Source: Lysinibacillus sp. FSL W8-0992 (GTDB lineage Bacteria > Bacillota > Bacilli > Bacillales_A > Planococcaceae). From it: a DNA stretch of 64,000 nt. This document shows, in pieces, positions 1 to 9,595 of the stretch. The DNA is taken from assembly GCF_038008685.1 (NCBI RefSeq), contig NZ_JBBOZQ010000001.1, forward strand, positions 1,736,001 to 1,800,000. Direction: 5' to 3'. Under the pieces are notes generated by a model. That model did not search any database and was not told the origin of the DNA. It saw nothing but the letters and a program-made list of their open reading frames with translations. Numbering within the stretch: position 1 is the stretch's first letter; every line of letters begins with the position of its first letter. A program made the translations under genes and the position numbers.

Positions 1-26
1 AAAGCAGGCACGTTCATTGTATTCCC

Positions 27-530
27 TTATTTAGGTGCTACTTTAACGAAGCTTAACACTTTTTCATTATTTTGAAATAGAGCAGTACGAATTTGGCTGG
101 GGCGATTTTTGCCACCATTATCATGGAAAATTAACAAGAGCTCACCGTCTTGCACGTCATAGCCAATGAGTGGTACCCAATGATAGACAAAGGTAGATTT
201 TTTATCAAACCATTGCAGGCTAAAGTAACGGTCAAAGCGCATCGCAACGGGGCGTCCTGCATCTATTTCCTGCAGCGCCTCTTTTAACGTACAGTTGCGT
301 ATATCCCAGGTCGGTAACAGTTTCCGAAGGTTATAAATTAAACGCCATTTAAACAAGCCTATTTTTGTGCCACCGAGTAGTTCATAAAGTTCGTTAACTG
401 ATGGAGCAGTCGGATTATAGTAGTGCAGAATGACATGGATTGTTGTTGGTCCACAGGCAGAATTACGATATTTAGGTGTAATGGATGTTTCGTATTGTGA
501 TATTCCGTGTATCGGCAAATACTGTTTCAT
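27..530 (-). CDS. C39-like cysteine peptidase family protein
   Basis: A 167-residue protein of the papain-like C39_2 type. The presumed nucleophile is Cys26 in the motif SACGPTT, the presumed His is His117 in YHWVPLIGY, and an HDNGG motif (136-140) could supply the polar residue. No signal peptide or membrane segment is visible, so it looks cytosolic unless exported by another route. The start is supported by GGGAGA a few bases upstream on the minus strand. Substrate is unknown; stand-alone C39-like proteins in Bacillaceae are mostly uncharacterised. The family call rests on motifs only. Confidence 0.75.
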   Translation of the reverse strand: MKQYLPIHGISQYETSITPKYRNSACGPTTIHVILHYYNPTAPSVNELYELLGGTKIGLFKWRLIYNLRKLLPTWDIRNCTLKEALQEIDAGRPVAMRFDRYFSLQWFDKKSTFVYHWVPLIGYDVQDGELLLIFHDNGGKNRPSQIRTALFQNNEKVLSFVKVAPK

Positions 531-830
531 AAAAATCTCCCTTCGAAAAAGAACGGTTTAAATGTAATTCTTAGGCGCTTTCACACATAATTACGTGGAG
601 TCCTTCTTTAAATAATGAATCAAGCTGGGACAAAAGAGAAAAAGTGTTAGATTGTTTGCAAACAATCTAACACTTTTTTGCTGCGACAGTTGAAATTCAC
701 TACGGCAGACGCTTTTTACGGACACACCGATGGCTGCAAACCTCGCGATCGCGTAGTCTGCTGCGTCATACGTTTTGTGGTGTTCCCGCTTGAGTCACCG
801 CCTTTGCTACAATCAACTAATACTATCTAT
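531..830. repeat. Gene-free gap with perfect 40-base hairpin and intergenic repeat remnant
   Basis: No gene is seen. Bases 639-678 form a perfect palindrome (AAAAAGTGTTAGATTG arms) that would act as a strong hairpin or bidirectional terminator; a near-identical copy is at 21271-21310. Bases 680-825 resemble 19695-19812: both contain CTACGG, a TTTTTACGG or TTTCTACGG block and GCTGCAA followed by CCTC. These look like members of a short non-coding repeat family spread through the chromosome. Confidence 0.6.
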
Positions 831-1148
831 TTATTGTTGAGCAGCTAAAAATTCAGTAACTTGCTGTGGTGTTTTAGCGTTAGCACTATGTAAGTGTGCT
901 AATTTTTCACCGTTTTGGAAAATTAATAAGCTTGGAATACCCATTACATCATATTTGTCTGCGATTTCAGGAAGTTCGTCACGGTTAAGCTCGTACCAAT
1001 CAAATTGGTTGTACTCTTCAATAATTGGATCGATAAACATATTCATGCGTGTGCAATCAGGGCACCATCCAGCATAAAATTTCACAAGCACTTTTTGCTC
1101 ACCAGAGATAAGCTCATTAAATTGTTCTGCAGTAGTTATTGTTTTCAT
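831..1148 (-). CDS. ytpP: Thioredoxin-like protein (YtpP-like)
   Basis: A 105-residue thioredoxin-fold protein with the redox motif WCPDC (Cys29, Cys32) and the cis-Pro loop GIPSLL. The WCPDC form and the following acidic stretch resemble B. subtilis YtpP, a thiol-disulfide protein of unclear role. An upstream in-frame extension exists, but the start at 1148 (MKTITT) gives the usual family length and has an AAGGAGAG site upstream, at slightly long spacing. Probably monocistronic and cytosolic. Other small thioredoxins remain possible. Confidence 0.75.
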   Translation of the reverse strand: MKTITTAEQFNELISGEQKVLVKFYAGWCPDCTRMNMFIDPIIEEYNQFDWYELNRDELPEIADKYDVMGIPSLLIFQNGEKLAHLHSANAKTPQQVTEFLAAQQ

Positions 1149-1635
1149 TAGTAATTCACTCTCCTTGCTAACCATTTTACACATTTTCTCTTCATCCTGA
1201 AAGTTATCTGTTTGGGATATGTAGACTCTACTTATTGTCCTATTTTCGCTCGTAAAAAACAAAAAAAGTTGTATATTGCAAAAATAAATGAAGAAAAAAG
1301 ATTGCTAATTTAGACAAAATAATCTACACTAAAAACAGAAAAAGTAGTTTTATTTTCATTCAGTGGAAGACTTTTCACACGCTGATTTGAGTTGCATATC
1401 AACTGACTGAAGATAAGTCTCTGGCGCTTGCCACAGATTATAAAATGACATTAGTTAAAATCTTTTCGCTAAAAATCTATGACAATGTAAGTGATTGCGA
1501 CTAGCTAGCATACATTGTAAAAGGTCAACGTGAATGTCAAAATCGAAGCAAAAAACGCCAAAGCGAAATTTTGATTTTTTTTGGCCAAAAAATGAATGGC
1601 TATTCATTCAATGGGAGAATAAGGGGGAATTGCTT
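1149..1635. promoter_or_regulatory. Divergent control region between ytpP and fadN
   Basis: About 490 bases between two divergent genes. It must hold both promoters, but no single -35/-10 pair is convincing. The clear element is the FadR-like operator near its right end, listed separately. The fadN frame stays open to 1534, but that part contains the operator, so it is read as leader rather than coding sequence. Confidence 0.55.
1593..1610 (+). promoter_or_regulatory. FadR-type operator
   Basis: TGAATGGCTATTCATTCA matches the Bacillus FadR consensus TGAATGANTANTCATTCA at all fixed positions but one (G for A at base 7). FadR (TetR family) represses beta-oxidation genes and is released by long-chain acyl-CoA. 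It lies 26 bases before the chosen fadN start, a position from which it could block transcription of fadN-fadA-fadE. Confidence 0.8.
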
Positions 1636-4020
1636 GTGACTTATAACATTAAAAAAGCGGCTGTTCTAGGTTCTGGAGTAATGGGTTCTGGAATTGCAGC
1701 ACATTTAGCAAACATCGGTATTCCAACATTATTATTAGACATTGCACCGAAAGAACTAACGAAAGAGGAAGAAGCAAAGGGTTTAACTTTAGCGCATCCA
1801 GCTGTAAGAAATCGCTTTGTGAATAGTGCTCTTCAAAAGTTAGTGAAGCAAAAGCCAGCACCACTTACTTCTAAGAAAAATTTATCGCTACTAACGGTGG
1901 GGAACTTTGAAGACGATTTAGACAAACTAAAAGATGTAGATTGGGTAATTGAAGTTGTTGTTGAAAATCTAGCAATTAAACAAAGCTTATATGAAAAAAT
2001 TGATGCTGTACGTACAGCAGGTACAATTATTAGTTCTAATACATCAGGCATTAGTATTAATGCAATGGCGGAAGGGCGTTCAGAAGATTTCCAAAAACAT
2101 TTTTTAGGGACGCACTTCTTCAATCCGCCACGCTATTTAAAATTACTTGAAGTAATCCCTGCAACAACAACTGCACCGGAAGTTGTAGACTTTATGAAAA
2201 AATTTGGTGAGGACATTCTTGGCAAAGGGGTCGTACTAGCAAAAGATACTCCGAACTTCATTGCCAATCGCATAGGCACATATGGTCTGCTCGTTACTTT
2301 ACAGGAAATGATGAAAGGCGGCTATTCAGTTGGCGAAGTAGATTCAGTGACAGGGCCACTTATCGGTCGTCCAAAATCTGCTACTTTCCGTACGTTAGAT
2401 GTCGTTGGCTTAGATACTTTTATCCATGTGGCAAAAAACGTATATGACCAAACGTCAGGAGATGAACAGCAAGTATTTGCAGTACCTGAATTTTTGCAAA
2501 AAATGGTTACAAACGGCTGGCTAGGTGCTAAGTCTGGGCAAGGTTTCTTCCAGAAGCAAGGGAAGGAAATTTTAGAAATTGATCCAAACACATTAGCTTA
2601 TAGCCCAGTGAAAAAATTACAAACACCTTCAATTGAAATGGCGAAACAAACGCGAGGATTAGCTAATAAAGTTAAGGCATTAACGTATGCTAAAGATCGT
2701 ACAGGTGAGCTGTTATGGGGGATTTTTGCACCAACATTAATTTACTCTGCACAGCTACACGGTGAAATTGCCGATGATATTGTGGCAATAGATAATGCAA
2801 TGAAATGGGGCTTCGGCTGGCAACAAGGTCCATTTGAAATATGGGATGCCATCGGTGTTGCAGAATCCGTTGCCAAAATGGAAGCGGAAGGTCACGAGGT
2901 TCCTGTATTTGTAAAAGACATGTTAGAGAAGGGCTTTACTTCATTCTATTCAGAACTTGAAGGAGACGTAGCGTATTATAACGGGTCACAATACGTAAAA
3001 GTTCCTGTTAATGAAAAAGAAATTAACTTAAAGCGCTATAAAAAGAAACATGGCGTTATTAAGTCTAATACAGGTGCTAGCTTAATAGATTTAGGTGACG
3101 GAATTGCACTACTTGAGTTCCATTCCCAATCAAATGCTATCGGTTTAGATATTATTCAAATGATTAACTACGCAGTAGATGAAGTGGAAGCAAATTATAA
3201 AGGCTTGGTAATTGGAAACCAAGGTAAAAACTTCTGTGTCGGTGCTAACTTAGGAATGATTTTAGTAGAAGCACAGGATGATAACATTTTTGAACTAGAC
3301 TTTGTCATTAAAGCATTCCAAGATGCGATGCAAAAAATAAAATATTCTAACAAACCTGTTGTGGCAGCACCGTTCGCGATGACATTAGGTGGAGGCGCAG
3401 AAGTATGTTTACCTGCTGCACATATCCAAGCGACGATGGAAACTTATATGGGCTTAGTAGAAGTAGGTGTTGGTTTAATTCCAGGTGGTGGCGGTAATAA
3501 AGCGCTTTACCAAAAATTCTTGAAAGGTTTACCAAATGGAGTTGAGGTAGACTATCAAAATATTGCTAATAAAGTATTCGAAACAATTGCGATGGCGAAA
3601 GTTTCAACGTCAGGTGAGGAAGCACGCGATAATAACTTCCTAGATTTTGCAGATGGTATTTCAGTCAATGCAGATCACCAAATTTATGATGCAAAGCAAG
3701 CTGCTTTGGCACTTTATGATGCAGGCTACCAACCACCAGTGCCAACAAGAGTTCCTGTTGTCGGTGCATCTGGCTACGGTACGTTACTAATTGGTGCTCA
3801 AGGAATGTTTGAATCAGGTTTCATTAGTGAACATGATTTAAAAATTGCTAAGAAGTTAGCGTACGTAATTGCAGGTGGAAAAGTTCCATATGGCACATTA
3901 GTAGATGAGCAATACCTATTAAACTTAGAGCGTGAAGCATTCCTAAGCTTAGTTGCAGATCCGCTATCTCAACAAAGAATGCAACACATGTTATTAAAAG
4001 GAAAACCACTTCGTAACTAA
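1636..4020 (+). CDS. fadN: 3-hydroxyacyl-CoA dehydrogenase / enoyl-CoA hydratase FadN
   Basis: A two-domain beta-oxidation enzyme of 794 residues, close to B. subtilis FadN (about 790). The N-terminal part is a 3-hydroxyacyl-CoA dehydrogenase with the NAD-binding motif GSGVMG (residues 12-17) and THFFNP. The C-terminal part is a crotonase-type hydratase domain with NFCVGANL and the GGGAE and GGGGN stretches. The chosen start is GTG 1636, eight bases after AAGGGGG; the longer reading frame from 1534 would encode the FadR operator and has no family counterpart. First gene of the fadN-fadA-fadE operon, likely FadR-repressed. Confidence 0.95.
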   Translation: MTYNIKKAAVLGSGVMGSGIAAHLANIGIPTLLLDIAPKELTKEEEAKGLTLAHPAVRNRFVNSALQKLVKQKPAPLTSKKNLSLLTVGNFEDDLDKLKDVDWVIEVVVENLAIKQSLYEKIDAVRTAGTIISSNTSGISINAMAEGRSEDFQKHFLGTHFFNPPRYLKLLEVIPATTTAPEVVDFMKKFGEDILGKGVVLAKDTPNFIANRIGTYGLLVTLQEMMKGGYSVGEVDSVTGPLIGRPKSATFRTLDVVGLDTFIHVAKNVYDQTSGDEQQVFAVPEFLQKMVTNGWLGAKSGQGFFQKQGKEILEIDPNTLAYSPVKKLQTPSIEMAKQTRGLANKVKALTYAKDRTGELLWGIFAPTLIYSAQLHGEIADDIVAIDNAMKWGFGWQQGPFEIWDAIGVAESVAKMEAEGHEVPVFVKDMLEKGFTSFYSELEGDVAYYNGSQYVKVPVNEKEINLKRYKKKHGVIKSNTGASLIDLGDGIALLEFHSQSNAIGLDIIQMINYAVDEVEANYKGLVIGNQGKNFCVGANLGMILVEAQDDNIFELDFVIKAFQDAMQKIKYSNKPVVAAPFAMTLGGGAEVCLPAAHIQATMETYMGLVEVGVGLIPGGGGNKALYQKFLKGLPNGVEVDYQNIANKVFETIAMAKVSTSGEEARDNNFLDFADGISVNADHQIYDAKQAALALYDAGYQPPVPTRVPVVGASGYGTLLIGAQGMFESGFISEHDLKIAKKLAYVIAGGKVPYGTLVDEQYLLNLEREAFLSLVADPLSQQRMQHMLLKGKPLRN

Positions 4021-4064
4021 CTAGACTAAAATGTTTGCACATGAAACAAAGGGGGATTTAGACG

Positions 4065-5237
4065 ATGCGTGAAGCCGTAATTGTAGCAGGAGCACGAACT
4101 CCTATTGGAAAAGCGAAAAAAGGTTCATTAGCAACAGTAAGACCGGATGATTTTGGGGCAGCAGTTGTCAAAGAAACATTAAAAAGAGCGGGCTATGAAG
4201 GTCCTGTCGATGACTTAATTTTAGGCTGCGCAATGCCAGAAGCAGAGCAAGGGATGAATGTAGCTCGTAGTATCGGAGCGCTTGCAGGACTACCAGATAC
4301 TACACCTGCACTGACAATTAATCGATTTTGTTCATCAGGTTTACAGGCAATAGCATATGCAGCTGAACGTATTATGCTTGGTCATTCAAAGGCCATTCTT
4401 GCTGGCGGTGTTGAATCGATGAGTATGGTGCCAATGGTAGGAAATACACCACGCTTAAATCCAACATTAGCTGAAACTGCACCACAATACTATATGGGGA
4501 TGGGGCATACAGCAGAGGAAGTAGCACGTCAGTACAATGTGAGTCGTGAAGATCAAGATGCATTTGCTGTACGATCACATATGCTTGCAGAAAAAGCAAT
4601 TAAAGAAGGTAAATTCAATGATGAGATTGTTCCAATTGAAGTGGAACAACATTATGTGGATAACAATAATAAACTACAGGTGAAAAAATTTACCTTCAGT
4701 GTCGATGAGGGCGTTCGTCCGGGCACATCAGTTGAAGGCTTAGCTAAACTTCGTCCTGCATTCCATGTAAAAGGAAGTGTTACAGCAGGTAACGCTTCTC
4801 AAACTTCTGATGGTGCAGCTGCAGTTCTAGTAATGGATCGTGAGGAAGCAGAAAAGCAAGGAATGACACCGATGGCTAAGTTTTTAGGCTTTGCGGTTGG
4901 CGGAGTTCCACCAGAAGTAATGGGTATCGGCCCAATCGTAGCAGTTCCCAAAGCGCTTGAAATTGCAGGTTTATCAATTCAAGATATTGATTTGTGGGAA
5001 ATTAACGAAGCGTTTGCATCTCAATCATTACAAGTGGTTCGTCATTTAGGTATTGACCAAGAGAAAGTAAACGTAAATGGCGGTGCAATTGCATTAGGAC
5101 ATCCGCTTGGTGCAACAGGTGCAATTTTAACATTGAAGCTAATTCACGAGCTGAAACGTCAAGGCAAAAAATATGGTGTCGTTACAATGTGTATCGGCGG
5201 TGGTATGGGCGCTGCTGGAGTATTTGAGATTTTATAA
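4065..5237 (+). CDS. fadA: Acetyl-CoA C-acyltransferase FadA (3-ketoacyl-CoA thiolase)
   Basis: A 390-residue thiolase carrying out the last, CoA-dependent cleavage of beta-oxidation. Visible catalytic residues are Cys89 (NRFCSSG), His346 (ALGHPLG) and Cys376 (MCIGGG). The length equals that of the family. It starts 44 bases after fadN with a good ribosome site (AAAGGGGG) and is co-transcribed with it, downstream of the FadR operator. Confidence 0.95.
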   Translation: MREAVIVAGARTPIGKAKKGSLATVRPDDFGAAVVKETLKRAGYEGPVDDLILGCAMPEAEQGMNVARSIGALAGLPDTTPALTINRFCSSGLQAIAYAAERIMLGHSKAILAGGVESMSMVPMVGNTPRLNPTLAETAPQYYMGMGHTAEEVARQYNVSREDQDAFAVRSHMLAEKAIKEGKFNDEIVPIEVEQHYVDNNNKLQVKKFTFSVDEGVRPGTSVEGLAKLRPAFHVKGSVTAGNASQTSDGAAAVLVMDREEAEKQGMTPMAKFLGFAVGGVPPEVMGIGPIVAVPKALEIAGLSIQDIDLWEINEAFASQSLQVVRHLGIDQEKVNVNGGAIALGHPLGATGAILTLKLIHELKRQGKKYGVVTMCIGGGMGAAGVFEIL

Positions 5238-5274
5238 GTTATGTGAAATTATTTAAGAATTGCGAATTGTATGA

Positions 5275-5285
5275 GTGCCCGGCAC
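5275..5285. repeat. GTGCC-N-GGCAC palindrome in the fadA-fadE gap
   Basis: GTGCCCGGCAC is an 11-base near-palindrome just before the fadE ribosome site. The same core (GTGCCAGGCAC) occurs at 7192, 7354, 7568 and 7782, and degenerate at 7985, in the tandem-repeat zone after fadE. Confidence 0.6.
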
Positions 5286-5308
5286 CTAAAAATAAGGAGG
5301 AATTTAAC

Positions 5309-7093
5309 ATGACAGAAAAAACAACAGATATCATTAAAGGCGGCGGATTTATCATTGAGGACGTGGCATTGGACCGCGTATTTACACCAGAAGATTTTAC
5401 AGATGAGCATAAAATGATTGCTAAAACTACTGAAGAGTATGTTGCGAATGAGGTATTACCTGTAGTTGAAAACTTAGAGCATCATGAGTTCGAGCATTCA
5501 GTGCGTCTACTGAAAAGTGCTGGTGAACTTGGTTTATTAGCTGCAGATGTACCAGAAGAATACGAAGGTCTTGGCTTAGATAAAGTATCTTCTGCATTAA
5601 TAGCTGAAAAAATGTCAGTAGCTGGGGGCTTCTCGATTACACATGGTGCACATGTAGGGATTGGTTCATTACCTATCGTGCTATTCGGTAACGAAGATCA
5701 AAAGCAAAAGTATTTACCGAAGCTTGCTTCTGGTGAATTAATTGCAGCTTACGCATTAACAGAGCCTGGTTCAGGTTCGGACGCTTTAGGTGCCAAAACG
5801 ACTGCAAAGCTAAATGCTGCTGGCACTCATTATGTATTAAACGGTGAAAAACAATGGATTACTAACGCTGGTTTTGCTGATGTCTTTGTTGTGTACGCAA
5901 AAATCGATGGCGATAAATTCTCAGCATTCATCGTGGAACGTGCCTATAATGGTGTTTCTGTAGGTCCAGAAGAAAAGAAAATGGGTATCAAATCTTCTTC
6001 AACTCGTACATTAGTGCTTGAGGATGCAGAAGTACCTGTAGAAAATCTACTAGGTGAAGTAGGTCGTGGACACGTAATTGCATTTAACATTTTAAATATC
6101 GGTCGTTATAAATTAGGTGTAGGAACAATCGGTGGCTCAAAACGTGCTTTAGAGCTAGCCATTCAATATACAAACCAACGTCAACAATTCAAAACGAAGC
6201 TTTCTGATTTCAACTTAACGAAAGAAAAACTATCGACAATGGCGTCTCAACTATATGCGTCTGAGTCATTAAATTATCGTACGGTTGGATTATTTGAAGA
6301 TCGTTTAAGCCAATTAAGCCCTGAAGAACAAAAGCAAGGGAAAGTTATTGCAAATGCAATTGCTGAATATGCAATTGAGTGTTCGATTGCGAAAGTGTTT
6401 GGTTCGGAAACATTGGATTATATCGCAGATGAAGCGGTGCAATTGCATGGTGGCTATGGCTTTATGGCAGAATATGAAGTGGAGCGAATTTATCGCGATT
6501 CTCGAATTAACCGTATTTTCGAAGGTACAAATGAAATTAACCGCATGATTGTACCAGGTACATTTATGAAAAAAGCGTTAAAAGGTGAATTGCCATTATT
6601 ACAGGTCGCACAAAACTTACAACAAGAACTTCTTATGCTAATGCCTGAAGATGTAGGCACAGAGCCACTAGCACAAGAAAAATACCTTGTGAAAAATGCT
6701 AAAAAAATTGCTGTGTTAGCAGCGGGTATGGCAGCACAACGCTATGGGGCGAAGCTAGACCAAGAACAAGAGGTATTAGTGAACATTGCCAATATCGCCA
6801 ACCAATTATTCGCTATGGAGTCTGCGGTTTTACGTACAGAAAAGGCAATTGCGCGTGAAGGTGTAGAAAAATCACATCAAAAACTACTTTACACACAAAT
6901 CTTCTGCCAAGAAGCATTTGCAGAAATCGAGAAAGAGGCAAAGGATACAATTCTTGCATCAGCAGATGGAGATGCTGCACGTATGACATTGTCAGCATTA
7001 CGTAAACTGACTCGTAACAATCCTTATAACCTGATTACTAAAAAGCGTGAAGCTTCAGTTAAACTAATCGAAGCAGAAAAATTCATCGTATAA
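5309..7093 (+). CDS. fadE: Acyl-CoA dehydrogenase FadE
   Basis: A 594-residue flavin acyl-CoA dehydrogenase of the FadE type, catalysing the first oxidation of fatty acyl-CoA. Visible are the YALTEPGSGSDA substrate/FAD motif, WITNAG, the C-terminal QLHGGYGF segment and EGTNEINR near the active-site region, followed by the long C-terminal domain typical of this subfamily. The start at 5309 follows AGGAGG at ideal spacing; the frame is open upstream but that leader has no family match. Third gene of the fad operon; a terminator follows at 7148-7182. Confidence 0.93.
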   Translation: MTEKTTDIIKGGGFIIEDVALDRVFTPEDFTDEHKMIAKTTEEYVANEVLPVVENLEHHEFEHSVRLLKSAGELGLLAADVPEEYEGLGLDKVSSALIAEKMSVAGGFSITHGAHVGIGSLPIVLFGNEDQKQKYLPKLASGELIAAYALTEPGSGSDALGAKTTAKLNAAGTHYVLNGEKQWITNAGFADVFVVYAKIDGDKFSAFIVERAYNGVSVGPEEKKMGIKSSSTRTLVLEDAEVPVENLLGEVGRGHVIAFNILNIGRYKLGVGTIGGSKRALELAIQYTNQRQQFKTKLSDFNLTKEKLSTMASQLYASESLNYRTVGLFEDRLSQLSPEEQKQGKVIANAIAEYAIECSIAKVFGSETLDYIADEAVQLHGGYGFMAEYEVERIYRDSRINRIFEGTNEINRMIVPGTFMKKALKGELPLLQVAQNLQQELLMLMPEDVGTEPLAQEKYLVKNAKKIAVLAAGMAAQRYGAKLDQEQEVLVNIANIANQLFAMESAVLRTEKAIAREGVEKSHQKLLYTQIFCQEAFAEIEKEAKDTILASADGDAARMTLSALRKLTRNNPYNLITKKREASVKLIEAEKFIV

Positions 7094-7147
7094 TATAAAC
7101 TTTGACCTAGCTGCTTGCTATAGGAAAGCTAAGATTAGAGTGTCCAC

Positions 7148-7182
7148 AAAAGGCAACGAGAAAATCATTCTTGTTGCCTTTT
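7148..7182 (+). terminator. Rho-independent terminator after fadE
   Basis: AAAAGGCAACGAG pairs with CTTGTTGCCTTTT across a nine-base loop, with T-rich sequence in the 3' arm and just after it. It closes the fad operon. Confidence 0.85.
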
Positions 7183-7189
7183 GTTATGT

Positions 7190-8000
7190 GGGTGCCAGGC
7201 ACACAAACAATTCTGAATTTTGCTAGTAGATATTGTTGTAAACAGACCGCGCGCTAGCGAGGGGTACTTCTTACACTGTGCCAGAGGGAAAGCGTAGTGG
7301 ATTTTTTACGAAATAGGAGCCGATGTGATGCGATGTATCTAAGCTAAGTGGGGGTGCCAGGCACTCAAACAATTCACCATGCATTTTATAATTTATTAAG
7401 TAAAAATCCACGAAGACTCCTGCGGGAACAGCACAGAATGTAAGACGAAACAAACCGCGCGCTAGCGAGGGTTGCGGCTTACACTGTGCCCGCGGAAAGC
7501 GCAGTGGATTTTTACGAAATAGGAGCCGATACAATGCGATGTATCTATGCTAAGTGTCATATGCGGGGTGCCAGGCACTCAAACAATTCACCATGCATTT
7601 TATAATTTATTAAGTAAAAATCCACGAAGACTCCTGCGGGAACAGCACAGAATGTAAGACGAAACAAACCGCGCGCTAGCGAGGGTTGCGGCTTACACTG
7701 TGCCCACGGAAAGCGTAGTGGATTTTTACGAAATAGGAGCCGATACAATGCGATGTATCTATGCTAAGTGTCATATGTGGGGTGCCAGGCACTCAAACAA
7801 TTCACCATGCATTTTATAATTTATTAAGTAAAAATCCACGAAGACTCCTGCGGGAACAACACAGAATGTAAGACGAAACAAACCGCGCGCTAGCGAGGGT
7901 TGCGGCTTACACTGTGCCCGCGGAAAGCGTAGTGGATTTTTACGAAATAGGAGCCGATACAATGCGATGTATCTATGCTAAAGTACCAGGCACTCAAACA
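7190..8000. repeat. Tandem array of 214-bp intergenic repeats
   Basis: Three near-identical direct copies with period 214 start at 7351, 7565 and 7779, flanked by a diverged partial copy (about 7190-7343) and a short fourth start at 7985. Each copy has GTGCCAGGCAC at its left end, an AT-rich linker, and a segment of about 112 bases bounded by inverted AAAAATCCAC / GTGGATTTTT ends (7402-7513 and +214, +428) with internal GCGCGCTAGC. The ends resemble a MITE-like intergenic element known in Bacillaceae. Open frames on the minus strand are repeats of each other without ribosome sites and are not considered genes. Confidence 0.85.
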
Positions 8001-8105
8001 ATTGCTATTCTGCTCAGACCTTCCGCCCGTAGCGAAAATCAATGGCGGTAGCCACATTCGACATTACTAATTTATCTTGCGTAACTAGCCAATAAATGTT
8101 TCGTT

Positions 8106-8134
8106 TTGGCTCATACTAGTTATGATGGTATACT
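8106..8134 (+). promoter_or_regulatory. Sigma-A promoter for yusI
   Basis: TTGGCT, 17-base spacer, TATACT (-10 at 8129-8134), with the yusI start 32 bases beyond the -10 box. A close match to the vegetative consensus. Confidence 0.7.
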
Positions 8135-8165
8135 ACAGGAAATGATAGTAGAGGAGCCTATAAAT

Positions 8166-8519
8166 ATGATTCAATTTATCCATTACCCTAAATGTACAAC
8201 TTGTAAAAAAGCACAGAAGTGGTTAAACGACAATGGCGTTTCATACGAAGAGGTACACATTGTTGAACAACCACCTACGAAAGAGCAAATAAAGAGTTAT
8301 TGGCAAGCTAGCGGACAGCCTCTGAAGAAATTTTTCAATACATCTGGCATGAAATATCGCGAACTTGGGTTGAAGGATAAACTGGCGGAAATGCCCGAAG
8401 ATGAACAGCTCACACTACTTGCTTCTGACGGTATGCTAATTAAGCGACCAATTGTTACTGATGGAAAAAAAGTAACGTTAGGTTTTAAGGAATCAGATTT
8501 TGAACAAGCGTGGAAATAA
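8166..8519 (+). CDS. yusI: ArsC/Spx-family protein YusI
   Basis: A 117-residue thioredoxin-fold protein of the ArsC/Spx/YffB group with CTTC (Cys10, Cys13) near the N-terminus, KKFFNTSG in the middle, KRPIV and the ending LGFKESDFEQAW. B. subtilis YusI lies next to gcvH, as here. Its biochemical role is not established; it lacks features showing that it is an RNA polymerase-binding Spx. Start 8166 follows AGAGGAG; the frame upstream contains the promoter and is discounted. Confidence 0.88.
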   Translation: MIQFIHYPKCTTCKKAQKWLNDNGVSYEEVHIVEQPPTKEQIKSYWQASGQPLKKFFNTSGMKYRELGLKDKLAEMPEDEQLTLLASDGMLIKRPIVTDGKKVTLGFKESDFEQAWK

Positions 8520-8600
8520 CAGCTTTAATCCTTGTTTTTATGAAAGAAGTATGGCACACTGAAAGTGAATATATTACATATTTATGGAGGGGTTTTTGGC

Positions 8601-8981
8601 ATGAGCACACCTAAAGACTTACGTTACTCTGAAGAACACGAATGGGTAAAATTAGAAGATGGTAAAGTACGTATCGGTATTTCACATTTCGCACAATCTG
8701 AATTAGGAGATATCGTTTTCGTTGAGCTTCCACAAGTTGGCGACGAAATTAAAACAGATGATCCATTTGGAAGCGTAGAATCAGTAAAAACTGTTTCTGA
8801 ATTATACGCACCAATTTCAGGTACTGTAGTTGAAGTAAATGCAGATTTAGAAGATAGCCCTGAATTCGTAAACGAATCACCATATGAAAAAGCATGGATG
8901 ATCGTTGTAGAGCCTGCAGATGCTTCAGAGATTGAAAGCCTTATGACTGCAGAACAATACGAAGAAATGATTGCAGAATAA
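8601..8981 (+). CDS. gcvH: Glycine cleavage system H protein
   Basis: A 126-residue lipoyl carrier protein. Lys63 in [11 protein letters not shown] is the lipoylation site. It shuttles the aminomethyl group between P, T and L proteins, and in Bacillus also serves as lipoyl relay to other 2-oxoacid dehydrogenases. The start at 8601 follows TGGAGGGG at good spacing. A terminator follows at 8996, so it is probably its own unit or read from the yusI promoter. The other gcv genes are not in the window. Confidence 0.96.
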   Translation: MSTPKDLRYSEEHEWVKLEDGKVRIGISHFAQSELGDIVFVELPQVGDEIKTDDPFGSVESVKTVSELYAPISGTVVEVNADLEDSPEFVNESPYEKAWMIVVEPADASEIESLMTAEQYEEMIAE

Positions 8982-8995
8982 ACAAGCCTATAATA

Positions 8996-9030
8996 GAAAA
9001 ACGTCGGCATACACACCGGCGTTTTTTATT
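8996..9030 (+). terminator. Terminator after gcvH
   Basis: AAAAACGTCGG and CCGGCGTTTTTT form an inverted repeat ending in a T tract. Confidence 0.85.
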
Positions 9031-9073
9031 ATATAGCACGAGGTATTAGTTGGTAATTTGATTTGTACAAAGC

Positions 9074-9102
9074 TTGACTCTGCAAGTAAATGATAGTACA
9101 GT
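9074..9102 (+). promoter_or_regulatory. Candidate sigma-A promoter for yusF-yusE
   Basis: TTGACT, 17-base spacer, TACAGT. It lies about 140 bases before yusF, leaving a long leader with no recognised structure. Confidence 0.5.
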
Positions 9103-9240
9103 GACTCACCATAAAATGTTGTCCAAATTGCGAAGCGACATGTGAAAATGATTGTTAACATGTAGATCTATGCATCGTGTGGAATCTGGTAATGGCAATG
9201 AATTGTTGTAGTAGATAACTGTCTAAATGGGGGTGGCGTG

Positions 9241-9582
9241 ATGTTCGAAGGGAAATGTTTAATCGTGGAAGGCCGTTCGGATAAGCTTCAAATAGAACCT
9301 ATTTTGAGTGAAGATGTTACAATACTTTGTACAAATGGTACAATTGGTGTGCATCAATTAGAAGAATTACTCGACCCATATGAGGGCTGTGAGCTATATA
9401 CATTTTTTGATGCAGATGCATCAGGAGATAAACTACGAGCATTAATGGACAGACATTATCCTGAGGCGGAGCATTTGCGAACAATGCCTACTTATAAAGA
9501 AGTAGAAACTACACCGAGGAAAGTGCTTGCGATGATTTTATTGCGCGCGTATTTTTCCATCCATAATGAATATATTTTGTAA
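9241..9582 (+). CDS. yusF: Toprim domain protein YusF
   Basis: A 113-residue small toprim protein with the conserved Glu10 in IVEGRSDK and the DxD pair Asp57/Asp59 in FFDADASGDK. The toprim fold is shared by primases, topoisomerases, OLD nucleases and RNase M5; B. subtilis YusF has no proven function. Start ATG 9241 is preceded by GGGGGTGG; a GTG one codon earlier is an alternative. It is followed after 13 bases by yusE, as in B. subtilis, and the two are probably co-transcribed. Confidence 0.85.
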   Translation: MFEGKCLIVEGRSDKLQIEPILSEDVTILCTNGTIGVHQLEELLDPYEGCELYTFFDADASGDKLRALMDRHYPEAEHLRTMPTYKEVETTPRKVLAMILLRAYFSIHNEYIL

Positions 9583-9595
9583 GGTTGCGTGAAAA

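Noticed and set aside
7271-7962. Three similar minus-strand open frames after fadE
   Set aside because: They are translations of the 214-bp repeats, with no ribosome sites and no protein-like conservation; non-coding repeats explain them better.
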